Assembly: GCA_965150505.1 (NCBI GenBank) | Contig: CBCTVZ010000086.1 | Coordinates: forward strand, 1-9,459 | Reading direction: 5' to 3' | DNA from: JAGZHZ01 sp965150505 | Lineage (GTDB): Bacteria; Bacillota; Clostridia; Lachnospirales; Lachnospiraceae | Length of the DNA stretch: 9,459 nt | Shown: piece after piece, positions 7,498 through 9,459 of the stretch | How the letters are laid out: every line of letters starts with the position of its first letter | Numbering within the stretch: the stretch's first letter is position 1 | Translations under genes and position numbers: made by a program | Notes under the pieces: model-generated | What the model was told of the DNA's origin: nothing | Seen by the model: only the letters and a program-made list of their open reading frames with translations | Database searches by the model: none

Positions 7498-8226
7498 CTA
7501 TCCTTCTGCATTTAATAAACACATTCCAAATCCAGCTGATTTCCTGCTACCTATTCCTGCCTGAAGCAAATAATTAATCACAGCCGGATCTCCCTCTAAT
7601 TCAAAAAAGCCAAGACTAGATTCAATCAATGACTCATAAAACTTAACAATCACTTTTTTAGCATTAACAGGGATAAGTCTCGCTGATTCTGCCAGTTCTT
7701 TTGAAAATCCTGCATTTTGTAATTGATAAGCTAGTACTCTTCTACTCTCTTGTTCAAATTCTTCATGAGCAATAGAATAATAAAAATCATAATCTCGTTC
7801 TTTATTATGAGAACGAATACAGAGAGGACTTACCATTTTTATCAAAACATTGCTGCTTCTGACTCGCTCTTCTGCAATCTGTTTCACAGATAATATACGA
7901 AGTGCATTCTCATTTCCAATAGGCAAGATCTGTTTTTTCTGTTCCATTAACGCTGCAAAGAAAATAAAACCTGTCTTTTTATCACTGGTCGAAAAATATA
8001 ATTTCCCTCGTGTATCTTCCAGTTTTACAATCTTATCTGTATAGATAGGATTTTTTAAATAAACTGACCAACAATAATCTTTGCTCTTTCCTGCTGCATA
8101 ATAGTTTTCGTAATATTTTCCCCCATTTGCATTTGAAAGAGCTGTCTTAAATAAATGGATAAAAATTCTTCGATAATCTTTTGGCAATTCTGCTTTGTCT
8201 AAAGAAAATTCTATTAACAGTTTCAT
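7498..8226 (-). CDS. cas6: CRISPR RNA endoribonuclease Cas6
   Basis: Cas6 cuts the precursor crRNA within each repeat and often stays on the 3' end. The 242-residue product begins MKLLIEFSLDKAELPKDYRR, a first RAMP strand and helix. It contains the Cas6-like WSVYLKNP (53-60) and ends with the Gly-rich loop QAGIGSRKSAGFGMC (222-236), the family hallmark. The usual catalytic His at about 30-45 is not obvious; that stretch is rich in Tyr and Lys (KYYENYYAAGK), and the nearest His is residue 24. The ATG at 8226 is preferred over an in-frame GTG at 8235, because the GTG lies inside the AAGGTGG that sits five bases before the ATG. It is the first gene of the operon, 15 bases ahead of cas8b. Confidence 0.93.
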   Translation of the reverse strand: MKLLIEFSLDKAELPKDYRRIFIHLFKTALSNANGGKYYENYYAAGKSKDYCWSVYLKNPIYTDKIVKLEDTRGKLYFSTSDKKTGFIFFAALMEQKKQILPIGNENALRILSVKQIAEERVRSSNVLIKMVSPLCIRSHNKERDYDFYYSIAHEEFEQESRRVLAYQLQNAGFSKELAESARLIPVNAKKVIVKFYESLIESSLGFFELEGDPAVINYLLQAGIGSRKSAGFGMCLLNAEG

Positions 8227-8231
8227 CTCTA

Positions 8232-8238
8232 CCACCTT
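8232..8238 (-). promoter_or_regulatory. Ribosome binding site deciding the cas6 start
   Basis: AAGGTGG on the minus strand ends five bases before the ATG at 8226. The alternative upstream GTG (8235) falls within it and has only AAGAAAG upstream, so the ATG is the likelier start. Confidence 0.7.
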
Positions 8239-8263
8239 CTTTCTTTATTTTTCTTATGTTGTT

Positions 8264-8292
8264 ATCATACACTTTTTATTTTCATTTGTCAA
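8264..8292 (-). promoter_or_regulatory. Sigma-A promoter of the cas operon
   Basis: On the minus strand a perfect TTGACA (-35, 8292-8287) is followed after 17 bases by TATGAT (-10, 8269-8264). Transcription should begin near 8257, leaving a leader of about 30 bases before cas6. AT-rich DNA directly upstream could act as an UP element. With near-consensus boxes and ideal spacing, this predicts strong constitutive expression unless a repressor intervenes. It is the only good promoter seen upstream of the operon. Confidence 0.85.
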
Positions 8293-8573
8293 TCCTATAT
8301 TATATTAAGGGTTATATAATATTATTAAAGCCTATATTCATATATCATAAAAGACTTATCCATTTATTTCAGTTCTAATTCTTCTTATTATTAAAAATTC
8401 CAAGATGTCTATATTTATCAAACCCTTAATACCATATATTAAGATTCCAAAATGTCTATATTGTGATAGTAACAGTATATATTATATTTACCATTCATTC
8501 AATATTTTTATACGATATTTTATTCGACAATTTTAGATTTCCTTATACTTCATAGAACTACAATACAATTTAG
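8293..8573. other. AT-rich non-coding region upstream of the cas promoter
   Basis: No credible gene is seen on either strand. The stretch is dominated by TATATT-type sequence. It includes an 11-base inverted pair, TATTAAGGGTT (8303-8313) with AACCCTTAATA (8421-8431), and two direct repeats listed separately. The inverted pair is weak evidence in DNA this AT-rich. It may be regulatory DNA or the remains of older insertions. Confidence 0.5.
8390..8462. repeat. Two 25-26-base direct repeats upstream of the cas operon
   Basis: Copies at 8390-8415 and 8438-8462 share ATTCCAARATGTCTATATT, identical at 18 of 19 positions, plus an upstream ATTAA with one base inserted in the first copy. The 19-base cores are 47 bases apart, leaving about 22 bases between full copies. 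That pitch is shorter than a normal I-B repeat-spacer unit (about 65). They could be operator sites for the cas promoter about 100-170 bases away, a decayed repeat pair, or transposon-end debris. No third copy was seen in the window. Confidence 0.6.
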
Positions 8574-8603
8574 AAAAAGACACCGGAATTAAATTCCGAT
8601 GTC
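8574..8603 (-). terminator. Intrinsic terminator, minus strand (hairpin 1)
   Basis: Two 12-base arms (8579-8590 and 8592-8603) surround a single central base; in RNA the effective loop will be larger. Read on the minus strand the only imperfect pair is a G-U wobble and the hairpin is followed by TTTTT (8578-8574). On the plus strand the same pair would be a C-A mismatch with no T-tract, so the minus-strand reading is favoured. It would stop leftward transcripts before the cas promoter. Confidence 0.72.
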
Positions 8604-8635
8604 TCGTAAAAAATAGTTACCCAAACTCTTGACAA

Positions 8636-8791
8636 AGAACCAAAATTTATTATGGCGTTGTTTACTATAGGTATGAGGGATTAAAATCTGAAATAGAACG
8701 TTTTATAAAATACTATAATGAGAAGCGAATAAAAGAAAAGTTAAGATGGAGGAGTCCAATTCAATATAGGCTCCATTTTCTGGCTACATAA
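8636..8791 (+). pseudogene. IS3-family transposase (OrfB) C-terminal remnant
   Basis: Reading plus-strand codons back from TAA 8789-8791 gives KIYYG, then YEGLKSEIERFIKYYNEKR and IKEKLRWRSPIQYR. These match the C-terminal end of the IS3-family DDE transposase, where YYNxKRIxxxLxxxSPxxYR is characteristic. The catalytic Asp residues lie far upstream in the family and are absent. In this frame a TGA at 8630-8632 closes the sequence just before the remnant. About 48 of the usual roughly 270-300 residues remain, so this is a dead fragment and not a gene. Confidence 0.82.
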
Positions 8792-8793
8792 AG

Positions 8794-8821
8794 AAAAACG
8801 AGACGACTTCGGTCGTCTCGT
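8794..8821 (-). terminator. Intrinsic terminator, minus strand (hairpin 2, inside IS remnant)
   Basis: A perfect 10-base stem (8798-8807 with 8812-8821) closes on a four-base loop, TTCG on the plus strand and CGAA on the minus strand. On the minus strand it is followed by a T-run (8798-8794) and then CTTT. It probably ends leftward transcripts, including any from the oxidoreductase gene on the right, and may have protected the insertion sequence from read-through. Confidence 0.72.
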
Positions 8822-8919
8822 AAAAGTCCAACTTTGAGAGGGCACTCCATGTCTCTTTCATAGTTTTCTTATTTAACCTATTTATATGTGCTATTGCAAC
8901 CGAACAAACAAAAAAAATG

Positions 8920-9459
8920 CTATGCCTCATACTCAAACTTCATTCCCCAGGATTTTCGGATATCATCCATCAGCTGAAGAACCGTCAGGCTGTCTTCTGG
9001 TGTGAATTTGTCACTGGCGCTTCTTCCTTCTGCCACGCATCTGGAGGTTTCTTTTATCTGGTACTCAAATCCGTTGATTGTAAATGGAACTTTTACCATA
9101 TATTCCTGGCCGTCATAAAGACGGACGCAAAAACTTTCTGCGTGCTGGTAATCCTGGAAGGAAATTGTTCCTTTTTCCCCGAAAATCACTGCCTGTCTGT
9201 CCATTACCATTCCAATGGACTGGGCGCAGTAAGCCGTACATCCGCCTGGATAAGATAACTGGATGGTTGAAAAATCATCAGTTCCATATCCGTTTATATG
9301 TACCTGGCTCTGAAAGGATTCCGGCGCTGCTTTCGTTATCATATGAAGGAAACCCAGATTATAAATTCCAATATCTAACAACGCTCCGCCGCCCAGACTG
9401 GAATCAAACTTCCGGTCTTTTCTGGCTCCCTTTGCAATAAATCCGTACTCGCAGCGGAT
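8920..9459 (-). CDS. Gfo/Idh/MocA-family NAD(P)-dependent oxidoreductase (5' part beyond right edge)
   Basis: The minus-strand frame is open from the right edge to TAG 8922-8920 and gives the last 179 residues of a protein usually about 320-350 long. GGGALLDIGIYNLGF (fragment residues 23-37) is the conserved GGGxLxDxGxY/H motif of the C-terminal domain, with Tyr where many members have His. A later run of beta strands (STIQLSYPGGCTAYC, AVIFGEKGTISF) and the helix VLQLMDDIRKSWG also fit. The N-terminal Rossmann fold and the EKP motif lie outside, so substrate cannot be named; sugar or dihydrodiol-type dehydrogenases are both possible. Base composition is visibly less AT-rich than the cas genes, suggesting it belongs to the core genome next to an acquired segment. 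Confidence 0.9.
   Translation of the reverse strand: MRCEYGFIAKGARKDRKFDSSLGGGALLDIGIYNLGFLHMITKAAPESFQSQVHINGYGTDDFSTIQLSYPGGCTAYCAQSIGMVMDRQAVIFGEKGTISFQDYQHAESFCVRLYDGQEYMVKVPFTINGFEYQIKETSRCVAEGRSASDKFTPEDSLTVLQLMDDIRKSWGMKFEYEA

Larger units (their letters stand above)
8633..8845 (+). mobile_element. Remnant of an IS3-family insertion sequence, right end
   Basis: The transposase stub is followed by a hairpin and then GTCCAACTTTGAGAGGGCA (8826-8844), which resembles the GTCCAACTTTTTGGGGTCA-like terminal repeat of IS150-type IS3 elements. Left boundary and left terminal repeat are missing, and no target-site duplication can be defined. The right boundary is approximate. Confidence 0.6.

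Noticed and set aside
1..8235. A new kind of defence system
   Set aside because: Every gene in the block maps to a known type I-B role in a standard order; the novelty lies in details such as the internal cas11 and upstream repeats, not in the system itself.
8390..8462. A two-repeat CRISPR array
   Set aside because: Only two copies, with a 47-base pitch and about 22 bases between them, too short for a I-B spacer; kept as a direct repeat of unknown role.
8629..8660. TTGACA on the plus strand as an outward promoter
   Set aside because: No acceptable -10 box at 16-18 bases (TATGGC or ATGGCG), and only a dead transposase stub lies downstream.
8903..8935. Terminator right after the oxidoreductase stop
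   Set aside because: There is a run of eight T on the minus strand, but the only stem before it (TATG/CATA) is four base pairs; hairpin 2 further on is more convincing.
9084..9440. Plus-strand open frame of 118 codons, and another at 8917-9258
   Set aside because: Both lie antisense to a clear Gfo/Idh/MocA coding sequence and show no recognisable protein features.

Overview
The window holds an apparently complete type I-B CRISPR-Cas gene set, read entirely on the minus strand, from an AT-rich low-GC Firmicute. The Clostridia, and probably a gut Lachnospiraceae, fit best. This rests on AGGAGG-type ribosome binding sites, lysine/isoleucine-rich proteins, Cas proteins that read like clostridial I-B (Tneap/Cst-like) families, an IS3-type remnant and a Gfo/Idh/MocA oxidoreductase next door. 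Genus cannot be fixed from sequence alone.

Layout in transcription order (right to left): a near-consensus sigma-A promoter (8292-8264), then cas6 (8226-7498), cas8b (7482-6064), cas7/cst2 (6061-5177), cas5b (5163-4075), cas3 with fused HD and helicase domains (4056-1837), cas4 (1826-1314), cas1 (1298-306) and cas2 (304 to beyond the left edge). All gaps between genes are 1 to 18 bases, so this reads as one operon. Cas6 should process the crRNA. Cas8b, Cas7 and Cas5 should form Cascade, Cas3 should degrade the target, and Cas4-Cas1-Cas2 should acquire spacers. The catalytic motifs of Cas1, Cas2, Cas3 and Cas4 all look intact.

The most informative detail is inside cas8b. Codon 366 is an in-frame ATG with a perfect AAGGAGG five bases upstream. 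It would give a separate 107-residue protein, as expected for an internally translated Cas11b small subunit. The full-length cas8b starts at a TTG.

Upstream of the operon (about 8293-8573) is AT-rich non-coding DNA with two 25-26-base direct repeats at 8390-8415 and 8438-8462. Next come two hairpins with T-tracts on the minus strand (8574-8603 and 8794-8821), which would stop leftward read-through into the cas operon. Between them lies the C-terminal stub of an IS3-family transposase (8636-8791, plus strand). From about 8920 to the right edge the base composition becomes more balanced, with the 3' end of a Gfo/Idh/MocA-family oxidoreductase on the minus strand. No CRISPR array lies inside the window; it may lie beyond cas2 to the left.
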